DNA of 64,000 nt from Amycolatopsis mongoliensis (GCF_030285665.1 NZ_CP127295.1:10416001-10480000); one strand, 5' to 3'; shown: positions 1 to 8,449, counted from the stretch's first letter. Translations and numbers: made by a program. The notes: generated from the letters alone by a model not told the origin.

Positions 1-2
1 GT

Positions 3-383
3 TACGGCGCCGTCGCGATGAACGCCGCGTTGGCTGCCTCGATCACGCAACTGCCGGAGCAGTTGCGGCGGACGATCACGTGGGACCGCGGGAAAGAACT
101 GTCCGGGCACGCACAGCTGACCCTCGAGACCGGGACGAAGGTTTTCTTCGCCGACCCACACTCGCCATGGCAGCGACCGACGAACGAGAACACCAATGGC
201 CTGCTGCGCCAGTACTTCCCGAAGGGCACCGATCTTTCCCGGTGGTCCGCCGAGGAGCTGGAGGCCATCGCCTTCACGATCAATAACCGGCCCCGCAAGA
301 TCCTCAGCTGGCGCACCCCGGCCGAGGTCTTCGCCGAGCAGCTACGCTCACTACAAACACCCGGTGTTGCATCGACCGATTGA
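3..383 (+). pseudogene. IS30-family transposase, C-terminal part (cut by window edge)
   Basis: The frame is open from the window edge and ends at the TGA at 381-383. It encodes the C-terminal half of an IS30-type DDE transposase: a WDRGKELSGH segment with the second catalytic Asp, then the SPWQRPTNENTNGLLRQYFPKG segment carrying the catalytic Glu, then the NNRPRKILSWRTPAEVF tail. These motifs are diagnostic of IS30. The first catalytic Asp and the HTH would lie left of the window, so it cannot be said whether the gene is intact. Immediately downstream a second transposase remnant begins without an obvious IS30 terminal repeat, so the IS30 right end may have been lost. Confidence 0.85.
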
Positions 384-387
384 ACTC

Positions 388-675
388 GCCCAATTCCGGT
401 CGGCTGCCTACCAGCGTCTCCTGCGCAGCCACGGCCTGACCGGGTCGATGGGACGGGTCGGCGCGTGCGGCGACAACGCCGCGATGGAGTCGTTCTTCTC
501 GTTGCTGCAAAAGAACGTTCTCGATACCCGGCGGTGGCGCACGCGGGAGGAGCTTCGGTTGGCGATCGTGTCCTGGATCGAGACGAAGTACCACCGCAAA
601 CGCCGGCAACGGGGGTTGGGCAAGCTCACCCCGGTCGAGTTTGAGACCATCTACACGGCCGCAGCAGCGGCCTGA
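388..675 (+). pseudogene. IS3-family transposase (OrfB) C-terminal remnant
   Basis: About 95 residues of an IS3-type integrase core survive: QFRSAAYQRLL, then GSMGRVGACGDNAAMESFF with the catalytic Glu, then WIETKYHRKRRQRGLGKLTPVEFE at the C-terminus, ending in a TGA at 673-675. The upstream part of the integrase domain is missing because the IS30 sequence abuts it, with the junction near 385-390. After the stop, the segment around 700-715 (tgtcaaccgaagtctgggca) looks like an IS3-type terminal end. This is a dead fragment produced by nested insertion or deletion. Confidence 0.8.
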
Positions 676-794
676 AAACAGTCAGCTCCGGTGTCAACCG
701 AAGTCTGGGCAGACCCGATGAACCACAGATAGAGGTATGTGCGCTGTCATGCCGAAAGGCGGATGCTACTGATTGTCGGCAAGGATCCGGTCGG

Positions 795-1091
795 TCAGAG
801 CAACTCGAGGTGGATCCCGTCTTTGGTCTCGCCGGAATCGGGGCCGTGATCGCGGATGATTTCGACGATCTCATCGAACAGCGTCGCACCTTCGCCACGC
901 TTCGCACGGAGAAGCTGCGCCTGGATGGCCGGACGGTTCGACGGGTGGCAAGTGCGGAGAAGCTGCTGCAACCTTCGCGCCGTCGCCTCGTAGCCGAGCG
1001 CGGACCTGGACAGCTCGGAGTTAAGCCATCGCAGGACCCACTCGAGTCGTTCGCTTGGTCCGGCTGTCCTGTCATGCCCACGAGCGGACAT
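795..1091 (-). CDS. Hypothetical protein, 98 aa
   Basis: A short minus-strand frame with plausible coding character. The N-terminus begins MSARGHDRTAG and the rest is a helical, charged protein (SERLEWVLRWLNSELSRS, then RLQQLLRTCHPSN, ending DGIHLELL). The frame is open further upstream, to 1370, but that extension is Arg/Pro-rich and does not look coded, so the ATG at 1091 is preferred. No family is recognised. It sits between IS remnants and a PH-domain gene. It could be the tail of a once longer gene. Confidence 0.4.
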   Translation of the reverse strand: MSARGHDRTAGPSERLEWVLRWLNSELSRSALGYEATARRLQQLLRTCHPSNRPAIQAQLLRAKRGEGATLFDEIVEIIRDHGPDSGETKDGIHLELL

Positions 1092-1368
1092 CACTTCAGG
1101 CGTGCGATCATCGCCCGCACGCGGTTCAGCAGGCTGTTCGATCAGCACCGCACCGGCTGGAACCTGCTCACCCACGGCCTGCCGGTGAATTCGCCTGCCC
1201 AGATCGGCCGGCTCGCAGGCACAGCCGGGTCGCCGGCCGCCGAGTGACGGGGTCCGGCCGCCGTCACTGTAGTTGGATCGGTGGCGGCACGGTGCCGGTC
1301 GGCTGGCTCGCCGACCCGCAAGGCGGCCCGCGGCGGAGTACAACAGGGAGCGGTGGAGGGGGAACGAC

Positions 1369-2121
1369 ATGCCGGGCTACGAACCGAGGATCTACCGCTG
1401 CCCGCCCGCGTGGAAGCGGTGGACGGCGCTCGCCGGCGGGGCCGCGACCGCCTGGATGGCCTACCTCGCGCTCACCTCGGACCGGCCGTTCGACGTCGGC
1501 CTGGCGGCGGTCTTGGCGGTCACCGCCGCGGCGGTGACCGGGGCGGTGTCGTGGCGGCTGTTTTCATGGTCGACGTCGGTCTCGGCGAGCGGGCTGACGA
1601 TCCGCCGCGGCCGGTCGGCGGTGCTCATCCCGTGGGCGAGGATCGCGACGTTGCGCGTCGAGGAGGTGTCGGTCGCGCTCAAGAAGCGCTCGGGCAATGC
1701 GGTGCGCAACGACCAGGCGGTCTGCTGCGAGGTGGACGGCACCTGGCACGTGCTGCCGTACCTCACGTCGGTTTCCGGCCGCGTCGTCGGGGCCGAGGTG
1801 ACGGAATTGCGCCGGCTCTGGCAGCGGGAACGGGGCCGCCGCTGGGTCGCGCCGCCGACGCCGGCCCGACGCCCGGCCGAACTCGAACGCCGGGGACGCG
1901 TTCTGCTGCTGGTGGCCGCCGGTGAGCTGGCCGCGGTGTGCGTGGGGGTGCTGCTGCTCGACCTGGGCGGCCGGGCGGCGCCGTTGTCGCCGGCCGACGG
2001 GGTCGGCATGCTCGTGTTCCTGACGCTGGTGCTGGTGGTGCCGACGGTGGTCGTGACGCTGGTGCGGAGACGGGCGACGGTGTCGAGGGTGATTTCGCGG
2101 CCGCAGGGGAAGCGGCGCTGA
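1369..2121 (+). CDS. PH-domain membrane protein, 250 aa
   Basis: The ATG at 1369 follows a good ribosome binding site (ggaggggga, 1355-1363). Residues 14-60 contain two hydrophobic helices, residues 65-150 form a bacterial PH-like (bPH) domain of the type found in YdbS/DUF2581-like proteins (SASGLTIRRGRSAVLIPWARI, DGTWHVLPYL), and two more membrane helices lie near residues 175-235. The function is unknown; proteins of this kind are small integral membrane proteins that are often single genes. Its stop codon is directly next to a dehalogenase remnant, so the original downstream context has been lost. Confidence 0.75.
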   Translation: MPGYEPRIYRCPPAWKRWTALAGGAATAWMAYLALTSDRPFDVGLAAVLAVTAAAVTGAVSWRLFSWSTSVSASGLTIRRGRSAVLIPWARIATLRVEEVSVALKKRSGNAVRNDQAVCCEVDGTWHVLPYLTSVSGRVVGAEVTELRRLWQRERGRRWVAPPTPARRPAELERRGRVLLLVAAGELAAVCVGVLLLDLGGRAAPLSPADGVGMLVFLTLVLVVPTVVVTLVRRRATVSRVISRPQGKRR

Positions 2122-2159
2122 CCCCGTGTCAGAGTCGCGACACGACGACCGAGCCGGAC

Positions 2160-2262
2160 CTGACGACCTTCAAGGCGCTGAGCTTCGACTGCTACGGCAT
2201 CCTGATCGACTGGGAAGCGGGCATCGCGGCCGTCCTCTCGCCGTGGCCCGAGGCGAGGCGAC
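2160..2262 (+). pseudogene. Haloacid dehalogenase-type HAD hydrolase, N-terminal fragment
   Basis: About 34 codons encode LTTFKALSFDCYGILIDWEAG, which is the N-terminal signature of type II haloacid dehalogenases, with the nucleophile Asp and CYG(T)LIDWE. The family normally has Thr where this copy has Ile (CYGILID), and the expected ATG has become CTG at 2160. Recognisable sequence stops near 2262, where it runs into a minus-strand sigma-factor remnant. Only about 15 percent of a normal 220-residue protein is left. Confidence 0.75.
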
Positions 2263-2485
2263 GGCCGCTGCCGGTTCACCGAGGTGGGGCCGGCTCGCCG
2301 GCCCTTCATGTCCTCGAAACCGCTCCCGACCCAGTCCTCCACCACGTCGTCGCGGCCGATGTGCAGGCCCGGCGCGGGCGGCATGGAGCACCGGACGTCG
2401 TCCCGCTGCAGGGTGGCGAGCGCGCCAACCTCGGTGGCCACCCTGGCGTCGGTGTAGCGGCTCCCGCCGGGCGCGGGCGCGACAA
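2262..2485 (-). pseudogene. ECF sigma factor (SigJ/ECF41-like) SnoaL-domain fragment
   Basis: The minus frame from about 2485 reads RYTDARVATEVGALATLQRDD, then VRCSMPPAPGLHIGRDDVVEDW, then a VGSGFEDMKG segment ending SVNRQ. This is the C-terminal SnoaL-like domain of ECF RNA polymerase sigma factors (typically DDVRFSMPP with a GR[DE]AV helix). No sigma-2 or sigma-4 region is present and the similarity stops where the dehalogenase fragment begins. It is a broken gene. Confidence 0.6.
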
Positions 2486-2498
2486 CTCATCACCCGCG

Positions 2499-3150
2499 TG
2501 ACGGCGTGTCCCGGATCGCCTGGACCACGGCGTCCGGCCGGAGCCAGGCGAGGTCCGAGTGCCCGGCGCCGTCCACGCGGCGGGCCTCGGCTCGCGGGAG
2601 CGCCGCCGCCAGATCGGTGTACAGGCGGTGCTTGGTCCGGTCGGATTCGGCGAGGGAGGCGCGCGCTTCGGGCGGCGCCAGCTCCTCGGTGAACGTGTCG
2701 ACGCCCATGGCGGACACGAAGGCCATCGGCACGTCAGGATCGGGCCCGGCGGCGCGGACCTCGCCGAACAGCCGCGGCAGGTTCATCGGCTCCCGCAGGG
2801 ACTGCCGGAAAGCCTCGCGGCCGTAGCCCCGGTCCAGCAGCGGTCGCGGATCTCGGCGGGCCACCCGGCGAGCGCCCGGCCGAACCTGCCCCGGTACGCC
2901 GGCCGCATGGCGTCCAGCTGCTCGGGCGAGAACCTGTCGTCGGGGCCGGCGACCCCGCCGGGGAACCGCTTCGTGGAGCCGCGCGTGCAGGCCGCCGAGT
3001 GAGTGCCCGACCGGGACGTGCGGGGCCGCGACGCGCAGCACCTCGCGCAGGTCGTCGGTCAACTGCGTGCCGTTGCGCGGCAGGTCCACCGGGTCGTGGC
3101 GCGTCCCCAGCGGGGCCGCACGTCGTCCACCTCGAAGTGATCGTCACACC
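2499..3150 (-). pseudogene. Alpha/beta hydrolase broken by frameshifts
   Basis: Three pieces of one hydrolase occur in shifting minus frames. The first, ending near 2965, has the nucleophile elbow VGHSLGGLHARLH. The middle piece (about 2850-2955) is in another frame and reads DRFSPEQLDAMRPAYRGRF, then GRALAGWPAEIRD. The last returns to the first frame: GREAFRQSLREPMNLPRLF and onwards, ending with DGAGHSDLAWLRPDAVVQAI, which carries the catalytic His, and finishing at 2499. At least two compensating indels, and loss of a clear N-terminus above about 3090, make it a pseudogene unless the window has sequencing errors. The Ser and His residues themselves survive. Confidence 0.65.
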
Positions 3151-3222
3151 ACTCGCCGGATCCGGCCGGCAGCCCGGAAAACCCGGCGAGGCCAGGCCGG
3201 ACGTTCTGCGATACTCACCGTC

Positions 3223-4056
3223 GTGAACAGTCGCGACACCATGCCGGGGGTGCATTTCCTGCTATTGCTGATCGAGCATGGCGACGCCGCCGCGGTGCGG
3301 CAGCGGCTCGGCATCGGCGTTCCGGAACAGCTCACCGACGAGGGTGCCGCGTGGGAACTCGATCGGTTGGCCGCGCCGCGGTCGGTCCAGCTGTGGATGC
3401 TCGAGCGGGACGATCCCGGCACGAACCGGCTGGTGTTCCACCGGGCCCACGTCGGCGACGCGGTCAAGCGCGACATCCTGCGCGGCCTGCCGTTCGGCGC
3501 CGCCACCGGGCCGCTGCCGGTGCGGGTCGACTGCGGGCAGCCGTACTGCTCGCACGCGGAACCGGACATCCCGGTCAGCCGGCGGGGACTGATCGAGGGG
3601 CTGCGCGAGGCGCGGACGATGGGGGCGGCCCGGACGGCGGCGCGCGCCGTCAGCAAGCCCGACTGGGCCGCGGTCGCCGAGGCGGACCGGGCGGAACCGT
3701 TGCCCGGCTTCGCGCGCTGGGCGCTGGGCGTGCGGATCGACTGCCCACCGGAAGTGCGCGCGCAGTTCGGCTCGCACCCGAAGTTCACGAAGCGGCTGCG
3801 CGATGCGGGCATCGTCGAAGTGCGTGAGTACGTCCTGCTCGGCCGCCCGCCCCGCGACGTACTGGCGGTGCTGCGGCTCGGCACTCGGCTGTTCCCGCAC
3901 CGCGTGGCCGAGGCCGCCGAAGTGCTGGCGCCCCTGGTTCGCGCCGAGCTCGGCGCGAACCCGGACGCGTGGGCGGTGCTCGCGCAGCTGCTGCCGTCCT
4001 TCGCCGGGACGGTGCCCGAGCTGGTGGTCACCAGCGGCGCCGTCGCGCGTCCGTGA
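3223..4056 (+). CDS. Hypothetical protein next to tRNA-like gene, 277 aa
   Basis: Cytosolic protein of unknown family. The start could be the GTG at 3223 (MNSRDTMPG) or the ATG at 3241. A TANNNT-type -10 element (gatact, 3210-3215) lies only about 7 bp before the GTG, so the mRNA may be leaderless. The sequence has an N-terminal helical part, a central RVDCGQPYCSHAEPDIPVSR segment with two Cys and a His, and a C-terminal helical domain (FGSHPKFTKRLRDAGIVEVRE onwards). No membrane segment is visible. Its stop is one base from the 3' end of the convergent tRNA-like gene A, and the VWA/AAA operon starts 100 bp further on, so it may belong to the same system. That link is inference from position. 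Confidence 0.7.
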   Translation: MNSRDTMPGVHFLLLLIEHGDAAAVRQRLGIGVPEQLTDEGAAWELDRLAAPRSVQLWMLERDDPGTNRLVFHRAHVGDAVKRDILRGLPFGAATGPLPVRVDCGQPYCSHAEPDIPVSRRGLIEGLREARTMGAARTAARAVSKPDWAAVAEADRAEPLPGFARWALGVRIDCPPEVRAQFGSHPKFTKRLRDAGIVEVREYVLLGRPPRDVLAVLRLGTRLFPHRVAEAAEVLAPLVRAELGANPDAWAVLAQLLPSFAGTVPELVVTSGAVARP

Positions 4057-4057
4057 G

Positions 4058-4133
4058 CGACGGGCGGCTGGATTCGAACCAGCGTGCCCTTCTTGCTGAG
4101 AAGGTGCGCCTGCCTCTGCGCTACGACCCGTCG
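4058..4133 (-). ncRNA. tRNA-like RNA A, non-canonical cloverleaf
   Basis: Read on the minus strand from 4133 to 4058 it folds as a cloverleaf: acceptor CGACGGG/CCCGTCG (7 bp), one bulged U, 2 further pairs CG/CG, then UA, D-stem GCGC/GCGC with loop AGAGGCAG, one A, anticodon stem CCTTC/GAAGG with loop TCAGCAA, a 4-nt variable region, and T-stem GCTGG/CCAGC with loop TTCGAAT. The elbow elements (GG in the D-loop, TTCGAAT) are normal. What is odd: the extended bulged acceptor, no U at position 33 (C instead; the formal anticodon would be AGC), and no encoded CCA. A -10-like taacat lies just upstream (minus, 4138-4143). It could be a tRNA mimic rather than a decoding tRNA. Confidence 0.7.
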
Positions 4134-4156
4134 GCCCGGATGTTACAGGGGGAAGA

Positions 4157-5542
4157 GTGGGGTTCCGGAAACGGTTGCCGGTCGTCGACCTGACCGACCG
4201 GCGGGCGCTGGCGAGCTGGCGCCCGGCCTCGCCCGCGGTGATCACCGAGGCGGAACGGCTCAAGGAAGCCGCGCTGCTCGACTTCGGGCTCACCGAATCC
4301 GTGGTCGGCTCGTGGCTGTTCAGCCGGTGCCGGCACCAGATCGCCACGACGGCGATCGACACCGCCGCGGTCGTCGCGTCCGGCGACGGCACGTGCCTGC
4401 TCCTGTTCAACCCCGAGTTCTTCGTCGGAATCGGGCTCGACGGCGTCAAGTTCGTGCTGTTCCACGAAGCCCGGCACCTGGTGCACCGGCACCTGTTCGC
4501 CGAGCCGGAGCTTCGGGAGGACCCGGTGTTCACCCTCGCGGCCGAGGTGGTGATCAACCACGTCGCGATCGTACGGCTGGACCGGGGACTTCCCGTGCTG
4601 GCCGGGAAACCGACCGGTATCGACCCCGCGGACATCCACGCGCGCTATGTCGAGGACCTCACCGCGCAAGAGCTGGAGCCCTTGCCTTACAGCGACTTCA
4701 TCGACACGGACCTGACCGTCTACACCGAACTCAAGCGCATGAAGCAGCCACCGGTGCCGGCGCCGTTGTGCGTGCACGTGACCCATCGGCTGCCGGCGGA
4801 CCAGGAGACGGTCGACGCGGCCGTGTCGTCGGCGTTGCTGAACTCGCTGCTGGCGGCCCGTCGCGGCAACGGCGCCGCCGAGGCGGAGCTGCTCGACCTG
4901 ATGGGGCGCACCGAGGACACGGCGAGCCGGATCTGGGGGAACCTCGGCGCGGGCGCGCTGCGGGGCGTGACGGCGCGGACCGGCAAGGTCGACTGGTGGC
5001 AGCGGTGGCTGGTCGACGTGCTCGGCTCGAAGCTGCGTGAAGGTGAGCGGCTGGTGTACCCGAAGAAACGCGGCGCGGTGCTGGCCGTGCTCGGTCACGA
5101 GCCGATGCTGTCGCGGCGCGGGCCGGTCCGGGACAAGGTACTGGTGATCGCGTACGACACGTCCGGGTCGATGCCGCCGAGTGTGGTGGACTGGATGACC
5201 GAGCTGGTCGGCGAAATCGACGGTGTGCAGGCGCACTGGCTGTCGTTCGACGGCGTGGTGATGCCGTTCCGGCCGGGTGAACCGGTGTACGGCGGTGGCG
5301 GCACCAGTTTCCAGGCCGTGGTGGACCACGTCGAAGGACGGTCCCCAGTGGAGGGAAAGTACTTCGAGGAACGCCCCGACGCCATCGTCGTGCTCACCGA
5401 CGGATACGCCCCGCACGTCACACCGACCGAGCCGGACAAGTGGATCTGGCTGATCACCGAAGGCGGCGACGACTGGCCCGACGCGCACATCCCACCCATG
5501 GCCTGCCACCGAGTGCGGCCCGTGACCGGAAGAACCCGATGA
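4157..5542 (+). CDS. DUF2201-type metallopeptidase/VWA-domain protein, 461 aa
   Basis: The GTG at 4157 follows a purine-rich ggggga stretch. Residues 1-290 correspond to a putative metallopeptidase domain (DUF2201 N-terminal type) with the zinc motif HEARH at 103-107 and a further His pair just after it (LVHRH). Residues about 325-455 form a von Willebrand A-like domain with an intact MIDAS: DTSGS at 334-338, GGGGTSF, and VVLTDGY. VWA proteins of this class work with MoxR-like AAA ATPases, and here the ATPase gene follows with an ATGA overlap, so the two are almost certainly co-translated. No signal peptide or membrane helix is seen, so it is expected in the cytosol. The start codon is 24 bp from the 5' end of tRNA-like RNA A, transcribed in the opposite direction, so the two promoters must be interlaced. 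The actual substrate is unknown. Confidence 0.85.
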   Translation: MGFRKRLPVVDLTDRRALASWRPASPAVITEAERLKEAALLDFGLTESVVGSWLFSRCRHQIATTAIDTAAVVASGDGTCLLLFNPEFFVGIGLDGVKFVLFHEARHLVHRHLFAEPELREDPVFTLAAEVVINHVAIVRLDRGLPVLAGKPTGIDPADIHARYVEDLTAQELEPLPYSDFIDTDLTVYTELKRMKQPPVPAPLCVHVTHRLPADQETVDAAVSSALLNSLLAARRGNGAAEAELLDLMGRTEDTASRIWGNLGAGALRGVTARTGKVDWWQRWLVDVLGSKLREGERLVYPKKRGAVLAVLGHEPMLSRRGPVRDKVLVIAYDTSGSMPPSVVDWMTELVGEIDGVQAHWLSFDGVVMPFRPGEPVYGGGGTSFQAVVDHVEGRSPVEGKYFEERPDAIVVLTDGYAPHVTPTEPDKWIWLITEGGDDWPDAHIPPMACHRVRPVTGRTR

Positions 5543-7353
5543 CCGAGACCGTCCGCCGCACCTGGCGACCCAACGCGACCTATCCGACCGCCCCCGAAGG
5601 CGGGTCCCGGCTGGCCGACTTCATCGACGCGATGATCGACATCGGCCAGACCGGACAGGTCTTCGGCACCCACGGCATCGGCAAGACCGCGACGTTCTTC
5701 TCGCACATCGCCGAGGCGTACCCCGGCACCGAGCTGGTGTTCGTGCCCGCCGCCAACCTCACTCCGGACGACCTGCTGATCAACGCCCCGGTGCGGGAGA
5801 ACGGCGAGTTCGTGCTGCGGCAGCTGGTGATGAGCCAGCTGCGGCCGGGCCGGCCGTTCGTGCTGCTGATCGACGACTCGCTGCAGGCGGCGGAGACCGT
5901 CCAGTCGCAGCTCATGCAGATCGCCTGCAACTGGACGCTGGGCGAGTACGACCTGCGCGCGCTCGGCTGTGTCGGTGTGTTCCTGACCGACAACGAGTCG
6001 CTCGCCGAGACTTCGGCGCGGCGCAGCGACCTCGCGATCCTCGACCGCATGGTCACCGTGCGGATGACCGCGAACGACACAGCGTGGCGCACGACGCTCG
6101 CGGCGCACCACCGCGACTGGGACCTGGGTCCGTTCTTCGGAGTGTGGAACTCGCTCGGGCCGGAGCTGCGCGAGTCGCTGTCGCCGCGGACGATGGAGCA
6201 CATCCTGTCCCTCGCCCGTGAGCAGTTCCCGCTGCGCTGGGCGCTTCCGCTGGTCAACGGCGAGCGGCTGCGGCTCGAGGAGACCCTCGGCAAGAAACGC
6301 GTGGACCGCACCGCCGAGATCCTCGGCAGGCTTGCCGACGCGCTCGGCGTGCGCAACCCCGCCACCGTCCCGGATCCGGTCCGGCAGGTGCTGCGGGCCG
6401 CGCTGCGCAACCGCTGGAGCGTGCTGCTGCAGGGGCCGCCCGGCTGCGGCAAGACCGAGCTGGTGCGCGAGACGATCCGGGACGGGCTCGGCCGCGACCC
6501 GCTGTACTTCTCGTTGCCGGTGACCAATGTCGAGGACCTGTGCGCGCCGATCCCGACCGCGGACGGCACGCTGGAGAACCTGATCGCGCGGCCGTTCACC
6601 GGGCGCGAGCCGAAGGCGATCGTGTGGGACGAGTACAACCGCCCGAAGGACAAGGCGTCGTTCGCCCGGCTGATGGAGATCACCCAGGAGTGGTCGCTGG
6701 CCGGACGGCCGATCGAGAACCTCCGCGCCCAGGTGGCGATCCAGAACCCGCCCTACCACCTGGGACGCAAGCTCTTGGTGTCCCGCAACAACATCGCGCA
6801 GGCAACCCGGTTCACCGCGTCGCTGCTGGTCGAGCCGGCCGACATCCCGGCGAACGAGTGGCTGATCCGCAAGTACGGCGGCGTGGCGGAAACCGTCTTG
6901 GAGTGGTGGAAGCACGACATCGACGACGAAGGCCGGGGGTGGATCACCAAGCGGACCATCGAACGGCTCGTCAAGCTGCACGAGCGCGGCCTGCCCCTGG
7001 AGCTGGCGACGATCTACCTCGGCGACGGCGAGTACGCGCCGGTGCCGCTGACCGCGCTGATCGACCGGCTCGCCAACCGGCCGGTGACCGGGCTCACCGA
7101 ACTGGCCCGCCAGGCGGCCCGGTGGGAGGAGCGGCTGCGGTCCGAGTCGGCGTCGGTCGAGGGCGGGAACGGCGGCGACATCGTGCACCAGGTGCTCGCG
7201 AACGCCGAACTGTCCCAGCTGCGCCGGCACCACGACGTCGTCGCGCGGCTGGTCGCGTTGCTGCCGCCCAAACTGCGCGCGACCTACCTGGTCGGGGTGA
7301 ACGAGGACCGGCAGCGGTTCTGGATCGACGTCTTCACGAAGCTGCGTCGCTAG
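5539..7353 (+). CDS. Double AAA ATPase, MoxR/dynein-like, 604 aa
   Basis: The ATG at 5539 overlaps the VWA gene stop (ATGA). There are two P-loop modules. The first has Walker A GTHGIGKT at 43-50 and a Walker B-like FVLLIDD. The second has Walker A GPPGCGKT at 299-306 and Walker B AIVWDEYN near 360, and is of the AAA_5/MoxR type, including a PTADGTLENLI pre-sensor stretch and the QNPPYH sensor-1 segment. MoxR-family ATPases remodel or load a VWA partner in a metal- and ATP-dependent way; here the partner is the upstream gene. A tandem pair of AAA domains is larger than usual for MoxR (about 330 aa). The 3' end overlaps the convergent LRR gene by 20 bp. Confidence 0.85.
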   Translation: MTETVRRTWRPNATYPTAPEGGSRLADFIDAMIDIGQTGQVFGTHGIGKTATFFSHIAEAYPGTELVFVPAANLTPDDLLINAPVRENGEFVLRQLVMSQLRPGRPFVLLIDDSLQAAETVQSQLMQIACNWTLGEYDLRALGCVGVFLTDNESLAETSARRSDLAILDRMVTVRMTANDTAWRTTLAAHHRDWDLGPFFGVWNSLGPELRESLSPRTMEHILSLAREQFPLRWALPLVNGERLRLEETLGKKRVDRTAEILGRLADALGVRNPATVPDPVRQVLRAALRNRWSVLLQGPPGCGKTELVRETIRDGLGRDPLYFSLPVTNVEDLCAPIPTADGTLENLIARPFTGREPKAIVWDEYNRPKDKASFARLMEITQEWSLAGRPIENLRAQVAIQNPPYHLGRKLLVSRNNIAQATRFTASLLVEPADIPANEWLIRKYGGVAETVLEWWKHDIDDEGRGWITKRTIERLVKLHERGLPLELATIYLGDGEYAPVPLTALIDRLANRPVTGLTELARQAARWEERLRSESASVEGGNGGDIVHQVLANAELSQLRRHHDVVARLVALLPPKLRATYLVGVNEDRQRFWIDVFTKLRR

Positions 7354-8449
7354 CCCCGCGGTGCACGCTGCGCACCGCGGCGACGTCGGCCGGTACCGGG
7401 AGCCGCTCGGGGATCGCGGCGCTCGCCAGGTCGAGCCGGCGCCTGATGCCGGTCGCGACGCCCTTGCCGAGCACGAACCGGGTGGGCGTGGCCGCGCGCC
7501 GGGCGCCGTCCAGCAGCCGGTGGGCGGCCTGGCTGCCGAGACCGGTGTTGCTGAGCACCAGGTGCCGCAGCCCATGCGGCCGCTCCGCGAGCGCGGCGGC
7601 GATGGCCGTCGTCGCGGCCTCGTCCAGCCGGTTGTCCGGGGCGTCGAGGACCCTCGCGGCCTTCACGCGCCCGAGATCGCACACTTCGACGCCGGCCCGG
7701 GCCGCCGCGATGACCAGCCTGGCCGTCGCCTTCGGGCCGATTCCGTTGCTGGCCAAGGAGATCCGGCGCAGGCTCCCGGGCTTGAGCGCGTCGGCGACGA
7801 CGTGCGCACCCTCGTCGCCCAGCCGGGCCGCGGACACGTACAGCTCGGTGACCGCATCGGCGGCCAGCAGCGCGGCCAGGTGGGCCGCGCCGGCCGGGCC
7901 GAGCGGGTTGCCCCCGAGGTAGAGCCGCTCGATACGCCGTCCGGCCCCGGCCGCGGTGAGGATCGCCGCCACCAGGCTCGCCACGCCGAGGGCATCGAGG
8001 TCGGTCTGGACCAGGTCGAGCGTGCGCAACGACCGGGCGGACGCCACGATCGCGGCCGCGGCGTCCCCGTCGCCGATCGGGTTGCGCTTGAGCCAGACGC
8101 CGGTGACCTTGCCGGCCTGCGGCGACATCCGCAGGTTGTCGGCGATGCGGCAGACACCGCCCGCGGTGATGCCGTTGCAGCCGAGGTAGAGCGTCTCGAC
8201 CTCGCGCTCGACGGCCTGCCCGGCGACGTCGGCCGCGCCGTCGCCGAGGCCGTCCGTGCCCAGCAGGAGGTGCTTGACCACGCCGGGCCGCAGCGCCTCC
8301 GTCACCCGGGCCGCGTCGTCCGGGCCGAGGGCCGACTTGCACAGGTCGAGCCGGCCGTCGGGCAGGGCGGTGCCGGTCGGGAAGTCCCGGCGTTCGGCGG
8401 TGGCCGTGCCGGTGCGCAGCCACGCCAGGAGGGGTTCGAGTCTGCTCAC
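7334..8449 (-). CDS. Leucine-rich-repeat protein, ribonuclease-inhibitor type, 371 aa
   Basis: Starts at the GTG at 8449, which overlaps the stop of the SDR-like gene (GTGA). Repeats of about 28 residues run through residues 85-320, with cores such as LRTLDLVQTDLDALGVASL, RIERLYLGGNPLGPAGAAHL, LRRISLASNGIGPKATARL and LRHLVLSNTGLGSQAAHRL. The LxxLxLxxN-GIG pattern matches the RNase-inhibitor (RI) class, which makes horseshoe-shaped protein-binding surfaces. There is no signal peptide or enzyme domain. Within the four-gene locus it is the obvious candidate for target or partner recognition; that is inference. Its 3' end overlaps the AAA gene on the other strand by 20 bp. Confidence 0.8.
   Translation of the reverse strand: MSRLEPLLAWLRTGTATAERRDFPTGTALPDGRLDLCKSALGPDDAARVTEALRPGVVKHLLLGTDGLGDGAADVAGQAVEREVETLYLGCNGITAGGVCRIADNLRMSPQAGKVTGVWLKRNPIGDGDAAAAIVASARSLRTLDLVQTDLDALGVASLVAAILTAAGAGRRIERLYLGGNPLGPAGAAHLAALLAADAVTELYVSAARLGDEGAHVVADALKPGSLRRISLASNGIGPKATARLVIAAARAGVEVCDLGRVKAARVLDAPDNRLDEAATTAIAAALAERPHGLRHLVLSNTGLGSQAAHRLLDGARRAATPTRFVLGKGVATGIRRRLDLASAAIPERLPVPADVAAVRSVHRGASDAAS

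Noticed and set aside
810..1247. Plus-strand 145-aa open frame
   Set aside because: Overlaps the minus 98-aa frame, has no recognisable motif and no ribosome binding site; more likely a shadow.
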